From Candidatus Omnitrophota bacterium (GTDB lineage Bacteria > Omnitrophota > Gorgyraeia > 2-01-FULL-45-10), in contig JAPLMI010000067.1 in the NCBI GenBank assembly GCA_026387115.1, positions 1-6,576 of the forward strand: a stretch of 6,576 nt of DNA, read 5' to 3'. This document shows positions 1-6,101 of the stretch, one piece after another. The translations under genes were made by a program, and so were the position numbers. How positions within the stretch are numbered: the stretch's first letter is position 1; each line of letters opens with the position of its first letter. The notes under the pieces were generated by a model. It ran no database searches. It was not told the origin of the DNA and saw only the letters and a program-made list of their open reading frames with translations.

Positions 1-545
1 GCTATGCCTATGCACATGGCATTAACCAAACAATTTCCGCTGTAACTTTCGTCAAAATATATTTCACCGCCGACCGTTGGCACTCCCACGCAATTCCCAT
101 AGAACTGAATCCCGTCTACAACACCTCTAAGTAGATATTTATTATATGCCTGGCTAAGCGGCCCAAAACGCAGGGAATCCAATAATGCTATGGGCCTGGC
201 TCCTGCGGTGAATATATCTCTTATAATACCGCCTACTCCCGTAGCGGCGCCTTGTTTCGGCTCAACCTGCGAAGGGTGGTTATGGCTCTCCATCTTGAAG
301 ATTATGGCCAGGTCATCAATGATAATTCCGCCCGAATCTTCTCCTATCAGTGTTTTATATTTGCCTGTTTTAGGCAAGAGTTTAAGCCATTTGCGAGAAC
401 AAAGGTAACCACAATGCTCGGACCACTCCACTGAAAACATCGCCAGTTCTGTTAAAGAAGGCTCGCGCCTTAAAATCTTCAAGATGTTCTTATATTCTTG
501 ATCACTTAGACCAAGCGTATGATAAACTTTAGGCTTTATAACCAT
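1..545 (-). CDS. purL: Phosphoribosylformylglycinamidine synthase subunit PurL (short form), 5' part, runs off the left edge
   Basis: PurL is the ATP-dependent synthetase subunit of FGAR amidotransferase. It uses ammonia from PurQ to turn FGAR into FGAM in cytosolic purine synthesis. The first 181 codons are present. LGLSDQEY lies at about residues 11-18, SEHCGY at 42-47 with His44, MESHNHP at 85-91 with His88, and QGAATGVGGIIRD at 98-110, followed by GARPIALLDSLRFG. From memory of the Thermotoga maritima short PurL, His44 and His88 match its His32 and His72, and LPKTG (57-61) is shared with it. The short N-terminus directly before LGLSDQEY, plus separate purS and purQ genes upstream, marks the small PurL type rather than the fused form. 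The ATG overlaps the purQ 3' end by 10 nt (ATGGTTATAA), and only a weak GGA lies upstream, so translation is probably coupled to purQ. The end of the gene is outside the window. Identity is very secure. Confidence 0.97.
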   Translation of the reverse strand, partial: MVIKPKVYHTLGLSDQEYKNILKILRREPSLTELAMFSVEWSEHCGYLCSRKWLKLLPKTGKYKTLIGEDSGGIIIDDLAIIFKMESHNHPSQVEPKQGAATGVGGIIRDIFTAGARPIALLDSLRFGPLSQAYNKYLLRGVVDGIQFYGNCVGVPTVGGEIYFDESYSGNCLVNAMCIGI

Positions 546-1243
546 ATTTTTTCCGCATCCAACCATTTAATTACCGATTTAAATATGAAATAACCATCCC
601 GGGAACCAAGTTCGCTTTCCGAACTACGCTCGGGATGCGGCATCATGCCCAAGACATTCCCTTTTTTATTCATGATACCGGCGATATTATCTAACGCGCC
701 ATTTGGATTATATCGATCGCTGACTTCTCCGGTGGCAGAACAATAACGAAATACTATTTGGTTATTGTTTCTTAATTCCTCCAGTCCGTTTGCATCGATA
801 TAGAAATTACCTTCGTTGTGCGCAATGGGTATCCTTAGGGTTTGATCTTTATTATAAAAATTAGTAAACCTTGTATGATTATTCTCTGTTTTTATATAAA
901 CATGTTTGCAAATAAAATGAAGACCCCTGTTTCTTAGCATGACACCCGGCAAAAGTCCTGCCTCAAGAAGTATTTGAAAACCATTACAGATCCCTATAAC
1001 GGTGCCGCCCTTTTCAGCGAAGTCAGCGATATGTTTCATCACCGGGGAGAACCTGGCTATAGAACCTGTCCTTAAATAATCTCCATAACTGAACCCTCCC
1101 GGCAGTATGATACCGTCAAATCCGCTAAGGTCAGTATCCTCATGCCAGATATACTTCACAGGCCTCTTCAAAACATCCTTTATTACATAGAAACAATCCT
1201 GATCGCAATTAGATCCGGGAAAGACCACGACTCCGAATTTCAT
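536..1243 (-). CDS. purQ: Phosphoribosylformylglycinamidine synthase subunit PurQ (glutaminase)
   Basis: PurQ is the glutaminase subunit of FGAR amidotransferase. It hydrolyses glutamine and passes ammonia to PurL within the PurS/PurL/PurQ complex. The 235-residue product is a single class I glutamine amidotransferase domain of normal length for stand-alone PurQ. It opens with FGVVVFPGSNCDQD (3-16) and has the oxyanion-loop region LPGGFSYGDYLR (47-58). The nucleophile elbow GICNGFQ places the catalytic Cys at 86, and MMPHPERSSE gives His203 and Glu205 of the triad. The ATG shares one base with the purS stop (TAATG), and a strong AAGGAG lies 4 nt before it inside the purS 3' end. Its own 3' end overlaps purL by 10 nt. 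This purS-purQ-purL order is common in bacteria with separate subunits. No key residue is missing. Confidence 0.98.
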   Translation of the reverse strand: MKFGVVVFPGSNCDQDCFYVIKDVLKRPVKYIWHEDTDLSGFDGIILPGGFSYGDYLRTGSIARFSPVMKHIADFAEKGGTVIGICNGFQILLEAGLLPGVMLRNRGLHFICKHVYIKTENNHTRFTNFYNKDQTLRIPIAHNEGNFYIDANGLEELRNNNQIVFRYCSATGEVSDRYNPNGALDNIAGIMNKKGNVLGMMPHPERSSESELGSRDGYFIFKSVIKWLDAEKIWL

Positions 1244-1497
1244 TACGCTCCTTCCTTTTCTATTTTAAAATGATAATCTTCTATTATCGGATTCGCCAAT
1301 AACTTCTTACACATCTCGTTAATTTTCTTTTCCGCCCTGTTTTTATCTTCATAATTTAATTTAATAACTACCATTTTCCCCATTCGAACATCTGCTAAAT
1401 CTTTGTAACCCAATGATTCCAAGGCGTGTTTAACAGTCAAGCCCTGAGGGTCAGAAACAGTCTTTTTTAGAGTGATGTAAATTTCGGCTTTTAACAT
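1243..1497 (-). CDS. purS: Phosphoribosylformylglycinamidine synthase subunit PurS
   Basis: PurS is the small structural subunit that bridges PurQ and PurL in FGAR amidotransferase; in characterised complexes two PurS copies serve one PurQ and one PurL. The 84-residue product has the expected family length and hallmarks: an opening beta strand ending YITLKKTVSDPQG (7-19), then ALESLGYKDLADVRMGK, and near the C-terminus EMCKKLLANPIIEDY. It has no catalytic motif of its own, as expected. The ATG is preceded by AAGGAG with 6 nt spacing. It sits 42 nt after the pyrG stop, the longest gap in the window, and its stop overlaps the purQ start by one base. Identity is secure from sequence and context together. 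Confidence 0.97.
   Translation of the reverse strand: MLKAEIYITLKKTVSDPQGLTVKHALESLGYKDLADVRMGKMVVIKLNYEDKNRAEKKINEMCKKLLANPIIEDYHFKIEKEGA
1248..1253 (-). promoter_or_regulatory. Shine-Dalgarno site of purQ, inside the end of purS
   Basis: AAGGAG on the minus strand, within the longer purine run GGAAGGAG, ends 4 nt before the purQ ATG. It lies over the last codons of purS. With the TAATG stop/start overlap it supports the purQ start and suggests that ribosomes reinitiate here, linking PurS and PurQ output. Confidence 0.8.
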
Positions 1498-1503
1498 AAT
1501 TTT

Positions 1504-1509
1504 CTCCTT
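1504..1509 (-). promoter_or_regulatory. Shine-Dalgarno site of purS
   Basis: AAGGAG on the minus strand lies 6 nt before the purS ATG. It is a canonical, well-spaced ribosome binding site, clearly stronger than those of pyrG, carB and purL. It supports the start chosen for purS. Confidence 0.85.
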
Positions 1510-1539
1510 AAAAATCCAAGTTTATTTATTTTTCCAATT

Positions 1540-3138
1540 CTAGAATTTTAATGCTGCCTTAATAAACTCTCTAAATAATGGATGGGCCTTATCGGGTTTC
1601 GATTTAAATTCGGGGTGGAATTGGCAGGCCATAAACCATGGATGGTCTTTCAGTTCTATTATTTCAACGAGATCTTTCTTCGGATAGATGCCGCTGAATA
1701 CAATTCCCTTTCGCTCAAATGCGGCCCTGTATTTATTGTTGAACTCATATCTGTGCCTGTGCCGTTCATAAATCCTGATCTTTTTATATACCTGATGTGC
1801 TTTCGTGCTTTTCTTCAGCGCGCACTCATAGGCACCTAAACGCATCGTGGCACCTTTAGCGCTCACGCGCTTCTGTTCTTCAAGGAGGCTTATCACCGGA
1901 AACCTGGTTCTTTTGTCAAATTCCGTGGAATTGGCTCCTTTCATCCCGCATACATTTCTGGCAAATTCTACAATTGCCGTCTGCATCCCTAAACATAATC
2001 CTAGATATGGTATCTTATTTTCTCGCGCATATTGAATAGCTTTTATCTTTCCTTCTATACCCCTGGAACCGAAACCACCCGGCACCAAGATACCGCCAAC
2101 TCCTTCCATGTGAGACTTTGCACCGTCTTTTTCGATATTCTCTGAATCAACTTTTCTTATTATAAGCTTCGCATTATTCACTATGGCGCCGTGAACAAGA
2201 GCTTCATATATAGATTTGTAAGCGTCCTGAAGCGCTATATATTTACCAACAACCGCTATTTCTACCTCCCGCGACGGGAATTTCAATCTTTTTATTGTTG
2301 AATTTTCCCATTCGGTGAGGCCGCCGTCTTCACATTTCATATTTAATAATCGCATGATCAGCTTATCAAGATTTTCTTTTTTAAGGCATAGGGGGACCTC
2401 ATAAATGCTTTCTACGTCTATCGCCTGTATTACGGCCTCATTATCAACACTGCAGAAGAGAGCGATCTTTGCTTTAATTTCGGCGGAAAGATTTTTCTCG
2501 GTTCTACATATTATGATATCCGGGATTATGCCTATTTCGCGAAGCGTCCCGACACTATGTTGAGTAGGCTTGGTTTTGATTTCGCCGGCCGATTTTATAT
2601 AAGGAACGAGTGTTACGTGGACGTTTATCGCGTAATCCCTTCCTACCTCTAAACGTAGCTGTCTTATCGCCTCGAGAAATGGCAAGCTCTCGATATCTCC
2701 GACCGTCCCCCCTATTTCAACTATAATAACGTCGACTTTCCGGTTCTCAGCAACCTTCTTTATGCTGTTCTTTATCTCATCGGTGATGTGCGGGATTATC
2801 TGGACGGTTTTGCCTAGATAGTCGCCTCTACGTTCTTTAGTTATGACGGAGTAATAGATCTTCCCGGTCGTTATATTGTTATCTCTGGTGAGCTTAGCAT
2901 TCGTAAAGCGTTCATAATGGCCAAGATCGAGATCGGTTTCAGCGCCATCGTCGAGCACATAAACCTCACCGTGTTGATAAGGGTTCATCGTACCCGGGTC
3001 AACGTTTATGTATGGGTCGCATTTTATAAGTGTAACCTTCAACCCCTTTGATTCAAGAAGCTTGCCAATAGATGCCGAGGTTATGCCTTTTCCAAGGCTT
3101 GAAACTACACCACCCGTTACGAATATATACTTAGCCAT
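1540..3138 (-). CDS. pyrG: CTP synthase (glutamine hydrolysing)
   Basis: CTP synthase aminates UTP to CTP using ATP and glutamine-derived ammonia, the last step of pyrimidine nucleotide synthesis; GTP activates the family. The 532-residue product is full length for bacterial enzymes. The N-terminal synthetase domain shows KYIFVTGGVVSSLGKG (3-18) with the P-loop lysine at 17, KCDPYINVDPGTMNPYQHGE (39-58), DDGAETDLDLGHYERF with Asp71, and EIGGTVGDIES from Glu141. The C-terminal class I amidotransferase domain starts near residue 292, has VPGGFGSRG (352-360), the nucleophile Cys382 in GLCLGMQ, and His508/Glu510 in QFHPEF. It starts 18 nt after the carB stop with only a weak GAAG-type ribosome site, so coupling to upstream translation is plausible. 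It ends in TAG, 42 nt before purS. No defects are visible. Confidence 0.98.
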   Translation of the reverse strand: MAKYIFVTGGVVSSLGKGITSASIGKLLESKGLKVTLIKCDPYINVDPGTMNPYQHGEVYVLDDGAETDLDLGHYERFTNAKLTRDNNITTGKIYYSVITKERRGDYLGKTVQIIPHITDEIKNSIKKVAENRKVDVIIVEIGGTVGDIESLPFLEAIRQLRLEVGRDYAINVHVTLVPYIKSAGEIKTKPTQHSVGTLREIGIIPDIIICRTEKNLSAEIKAKIALFCSVDNEAVIQAIDVESIYEVPLCLKKENLDKLIMRLLNMKCEDGGLTEWENSTIKRLKFPSREVEIAVVGKYIALQDAYKSIYEALVHGAIVNNAKLIIRKVDSENIEKDGAKSHMEGVGGILVPGGFGSRGIEGKIKAIQYARENKIPYLGLCLGMQTAIVEFARNVCGMKGANSTEFDKRTRFPVISLLEEQKRVSAKGATMRLGAYECALKKSTKAHQVYKKIRIYERHRHRYEFNNKYRAAFERKGIVFSGIYPKKDLVEIIELKDHPWFMACQFHPEFKSKPDKAHPLFREFIKAALKF

Positions 3139-3153
3139 ACCACATCTTCTTTC

Positions 3154-3159
3154 TTACTA
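3154..3159 (-). other. Tandem in-frame stop codons closing the split carB
   Basis: The carB reading frame ends TAG and the next in-frame codon is TAA. Two stops in a row argue against a single point mutation or sequencing error having cut a full-length carB. Only 18 nt separate carB from pyrG, so no remnant of the second half is present. Confidence 0.8.
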
Positions 3160-4812
3160 CGATTCGTTCTCTTCTTCATAAGTGGAATAATAGTAAGGCG
3201 TGAAAGCTTCAAATTCTGCGCCGCAGGTATCAACCTGTTTATACGTTGGAACTATCTTATTATCTTTTCTAAACTTATAGACCCAAATCTCGTCTTTTCC
3301 CAGAAGCTTCGCTAATTGCTTATCAGAGAAGCCGTAAATTTTAGCTGTTTTAACGAGCGAGACCATTTCATCTTTATCTATTTCCTTACTCCTTGAAATC
3401 TTATCCTCAAACTCTACGATTTCTTTTATGTTATCCAAGAACCATCTGTCTATTTTTGTTAACTCATATATTTGCTCAACTGATATACCTGTTTTGAGAG
3501 CATTTTTTATATAAAATACCCTCATGGCGTTAGGTGTTTTAAGATTTTCTTTCAATTCTTCTTGAGTCGGCGATGTCTTTAAATCCTCCAGGCCGCTGGC
3601 ACCTATCTCCAAAGAACGCAATCCTTTCTGGAGGGCCTCTTTGAACGTCCTGCCGATGGCCATCGCCTCTCCAACGGACTTCATTGATATAGTAAGTTCG
3701 GCATTTGCCTGCGGAAATTTCTCGAAAGTAAAACGCGGAATCTTTACCACGCAGTAATCGATCGTCGGCTCAAAACACGCCGGCGTCTTCTTCGTTATGT
3801 CGTTCGGGATCTCATCAAGCGTGTATCCCACGGCTAGTTTCGCAGCGATCTTAGCAATGGGGAATCCGGTCGCTTTTGAGGCCAACGCCGAGCTCCTTGA
3901 AACTCTCGGGTTCATCTCGATTATTACCATTCGGCCCGTATCAGGGTTTATAGCGAATTGAATATTGGAGCCACCAGTCTCGACCCCGATTTCGCGTATG
4001 CAGGCTATCGCCGCATCTCGCATCTTTTGATATTCCCTGTCGGTCAATGTCTGCACCGGCGCAACGGTGATGCTGTCTCCTGTATGTACTCCCATAGGGT
4101 CAAAGTTCTCGATAGAGCATATTATGACGACGTTGTCTTTTATATCCCTCATTACCTCAAGCTCGAATTCTTTCCAGCCTATCACAGATTCTTCGATCAG
4201 AATCTCACTTATCATGCTTGACTTAAGTCCGATTTTCGCAAGTTCTTTAAATTCTTCCTTGTTATAGGCAACCGCGCCGCCCGTACCCCCTAAAGTGAAA
4301 CTCGGGCGTATTATAACAGGAAAACCTATTTTTTCAGCCACTTTAATTGCGCCTTCCAGGTTGTGGGCCTTGTCGCTTCGCGGAAGATCCAAGCCGATTT
4401 TCTCCATAGACTTTTTAAAAAGTTCTCTGTCCTCTGCTTTCCTTATCGCCTTTATATCTGCACCGATTACTTTAACATTGTATTTTTTTAAAACGCCTCT
4501 TTCTGCCACCGCTACCGCTGTATTAAGGGCAGTCTGGCCTCCGAGCGTGGGAAGAAGAGCGTCCGGCCTTTCCTTCTTTATCACCTCTTCTATAATTTCA
4601 GGAGTAATCGGCTCTATATAAGTCCTGTAAGCCATGCCGGGATCGGTCATAATCGTCGCGGGGTTGGAGTTAACGAGAACTACTTTAAATCCTTCTTGAG
4701 CTAACACTTTACAGGCCTGTGAGCCGGAATAGTCAAACTCGCACGCCTGGCCTATCACTATGGGCCCGGAACCTATTATCAATATTTTATGTATATCGGT
4801 CCTTTTAGGCAT
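3157..4812 (-). CDS. carB: Carbamoyl-phosphate synthase large subunit, N-terminal half only (split CarB)
   Basis: A complete CarB has two homologous ATP-grasp halves: the first makes carboxyphosphate and carbamate, the second phosphorylates carbamate and carries the allosteric domain, about 1070 residues in all. Here only the first half exists: 551 residues from this ATG. The ATP-grasp domain covers about 1-400, starting PKRTDIHKILIIGSGPIVIG. Arg129, Arg169, His243, Gln285, Glu299, Asn301 and Arg303 are in place and fall on the same numbers as in E. coli CarB, which supports this start over an upstream GTG at 4830 (six extra residues). The oligomerisation domain (about 401-548) ends YYYSTYEEE, where the linker to the second half would begin; then comes TAG followed in frame by TAA. 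This looks like a true split gene (carB1), as known in Aquifex and Methanocaldococcus, not a frameshift. No second half is in the window. It follows carA by 26 nt. Confidence 0.95.
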   Translation of the reverse strand: MPKRTDIHKILIIGSGPIVIGQACEFDYSGSQACKVLAQEGFKVVLVNSNPATIMTDPGMAYRTYIEPITPEIIEEVIKKERPDALLPTLGGQTALNTAVAVAERGVLKKYNVKVIGADIKAIRKAEDRELFKKSMEKIGLDLPRSDKAHNLEGAIKVAEKIGFPVIIRPSFTLGGTGGAVAYNKEEFKELAKIGLKSSMISEILIEESVIGWKEFELEVMRDIKDNVVIICSIENFDPMGVHTGDSITVAPVQTLTDREYQKMRDAAIACIREIGVETGGSNIQFAINPDTGRMVIIEMNPRVSRSSALASKATGFPIAKIAAKLAVGYTLDEIPNDITKKTPACFEPTIDYCVVKIPRFTFEKFPQANAELTISMKSVGEAMAIGRTFKEALQKGLRSLEIGASGLEDLKTSPTQEELKENLKTPNAMRVFYIKNALKTGISVEQIYELTKIDRWFLDNIKEIVEFEDKISRSKEIDKDEMVSLVKTAKIYGFSDKQLAKLLGKDEIWVYKFRKDNKIVPTYKQVDTCGAEFEAFTPYYYSTYEEENES

Positions 4813-4838
4813 AGTTCGACTTAAGCTCACTACAAGCG

Positions 4839-5933
4839 TTAGCGCTCCATCATCTCTATAAATTGTCCAAATAAGTACTCCGCATCGTGAGGTCCCGGTG
4901 AGGCTTCGGGATGAAACTGAACTGAGAATATCGGAAGCTTTTTATGCCTCATACCTTCCAATGTGTTATCGTTAAGGTTTATATGGGTTATCTCTATATC
5001 TTTAGGGTTTAAAGATTTCTCATCAACGCAAAAACCATGATTTTGGGATGTGATGGAAATTTTCCCTGTTCTGGTGTCTTTTACGGGGTGATTTGCTCCG
5101 TGATGGCCAAACTTTAACTTATAAGTCTTCCCGCCGAAGGCAAGCCCTAGCATCTGATGACCTAGGCATATGCCGAATATGGGTATTTTTCCTATAAGCG
5201 ACTTTACCGTCTTTATAACGTATGTGACAGGTTCGGGGTCGCCCGGCCCGTTTGAAAGTAAAATGCCATCCGGCTTCATATTTAAAATCTCATCGAAAGA
5301 TGTGTTCGCTTCGACCACAACAACCCGGCAATCGCGTGATTCAAGTTCCCGCAAGATATTAAATTTAACACCGCAGTCTATTACCACGACTTTATACTTT
5401 CCTTTTTTATTCCAGTTATTTACTCCCTTGCCGGTAACATCTTTTACCAGGTCCCTTCCAACGAGTCCTGCCGAGGCCTTCGCTTTTTCTACGAGACTTT
5501 CGTCGTCTAAGTCTTCTGTTGATAGAACAGCCTTCATGGCGCCGGCAAGCCGTATATGTTTTGTCAGGGCACGCGTGTCAATATCCTCCATACCAATAAT
5601 ATCATTTTCCGATAGATATTCTTCGAGAGTTTTGTCCGACCGCCAGTTGCTTGCCAGGCGGCTGCACTCTCTAACTACAAAACCCTCTATGAACAGTTTT
5701 CTGGATTCAACGTCTTCTTCGTTGATCCCGTAATTGCCAATGAGAGGGTATGTCATTGTAACTATCTGCCCCTTATAAGACGGGTCGGTAAGAATCTCCT
5801 GATAACCGGCCATGCTCGTATTAAACACGAGTTCGCCGTATCTTTCACCGCACGCCCCAAAAGACAATCCTTCAAATACTCTTCCGTCTTCAAGGGCTAG
5901 TTTAGCCCTGTTTCTCATATGCAACTGGTTCAT
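4839..5933 (-). CDS. carA: Carbamoyl-phosphate synthase small subunit (glutaminase)
   Basis: CarA hydrolyses glutamine and channels ammonia to CarB for carbamoyl phosphate, the shared precursor of pyrimidines and arginine. The 364-residue length is normal. The N-terminal CPSase small-chain domain (about 8-160) shows KLALEDGRVFEGLSFG, then FNTSMAGYQEILTDPSY (37-53) and ALTKHIR. The C-terminal class I amidotransferase domain (about 179-362) has LLSNGPGDP (225-233), the nucleophile Cys256 in GICLGHQ, and His341/Glu343 in SVQFHPEASPGP. The ATG directly abuts the stop of the small cysteine gene upstream (TAAATG), and a modest AAGG lies 10 nt before it inside that gene. An internal ATG at codon 6 is possible but has no ribosome site. 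carB begins 26 nt downstream, as expected for partner subunits. No defects are visible. Confidence 0.98.
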   Translation of the reverse strand: MNQLHMRNRAKLALEDGRVFEGLSFGACGERYGELVFNTSMAGYQEILTDPSYKGQIVTMTYPLIGNYGINEEDVESRKLFIEGFVVRECSRLASNWRSDKTLEEYLSENDIIGMEDIDTRALTKHIRLAGAMKAVLSTEDLDDESLVEKAKASAGLVGRDLVKDVTGKGVNNWNKKGKYKVVVIDCGVKFNILRELESRDCRVVVVEANTSFDEILNMKPDGILLSNGPGDPEPVTYVIKTVKSLIGKIPIFGICLGHQMLGLAFGGKTYKLKFGHHGANHPVKDTRTGKISITSQNHGFCVDEKSLNPKDIEITHINLNDNTLEGMRHKKLPIFSVQFHPEASPGPHDAEYLFGQFIEMMER

Positions 5934-6080
5934 TTACTTCTTACCTTTTGACTTTTCTTCCTTTGTTTCGGTTTCACGTGTGATTATATCAAACTCCTCG
6001 CACTGAATCACCGGAAACTTCCTCGGAAAAGAGCAGGTCTTATCGCGCACACAAGTAATGCATAATCCCTTGTTTTCCAT
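5934..6080 (-). CDS. Small four-cysteine protein (48 aa), function unknown
   Basis: This 48-codon ORF encodes MENKGLCITCVRDKTC followed by SFPRKFPVIQCEEFD and a charged, lysine- and glutamate-rich tail (about residues 36-48). Cysteines at 7, 10, 16 and 27 give the pattern C-x2-C-x5-C-x10-C, which could bind zinc or an iron-sulfur cluster; this is inference. There is no signal peptide or membrane segment, so it is probably cytosolic. A strong AAGGAGG lies 5 nt before the ATG, the start is 21 nt after the glutamate synthase-like gene, and its TAA abuts the carA ATG. All of this supports a real, co-translated gene. The core (GLC-x2-C, TC-x-FP, CEE[FY]) resembles uncharacterised small proteins I recall from several anaerobic bacteria, but I cannot name a family with certainty. 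The function is unknown; position suggests a link to the glutamate synthase-like protein or CarA. Confidence 0.85.
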   Translation of the reverse strand: MENKGLCITCVRDKTCSFPRKFPVIQCEEFDIITRETETKEEKSKGKK

Positions 6081-6085
6081 AATGC

Positions 6086-6092
6086 CCTCCTT
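6086..6092 (-). promoter_or_regulatory. Shine-Dalgarno site of the small cysteine gene
   Basis: AAGGAGG on the minus strand is followed by 5 nt and then the ATG of the 48-residue gene. It is the best ribosome binding site in the window and decides in favour of this short gene being translated. It lies in the 21-nt gap after the glutamate synthase-like stop codon. Confidence 0.85.
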
Positions 6093-6101
6093 TCCATTTA
6101 A

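Noticed and set aside
190..434. Two plus-strand ORFs of 72 and 60 codons near the left edge
   Set aside because: They are antisense to purL, whose reading frame is open from 545 to the edge and carries clear PurL motifs.
1498..1539. Possible terminator or attenuator between pyrG and purS
   Set aside because: Only a weak six-pair A/T stem (AAAAAT/ATTTTT) with a 12-nt loop and no GC-rich stem can be drawn. The gap is better read as an ordinary leader with the purS ribosome site.
3139..3159. Frameshift or point stop truncating a full-length carB
   Set aside because: Two in-frame stops follow each other at the natural domain boundary, and pyrG begins 18 nt on, leaving no room for second-half sequence in any frame.
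4295..4621. Plus-strand ORF of 108 codons
   Set aside because: It is antisense to the ATP-grasp region of carB; low-complexity hydrophobic product, no supporting ribosome site or context.
5170..5733. Plus-strand ORF of 187 codons
   Set aside because: It lies wholly antisense to carA, which is unmistakable, and its product is serine/threonine/phenylalanine rich with no recognisable domain.
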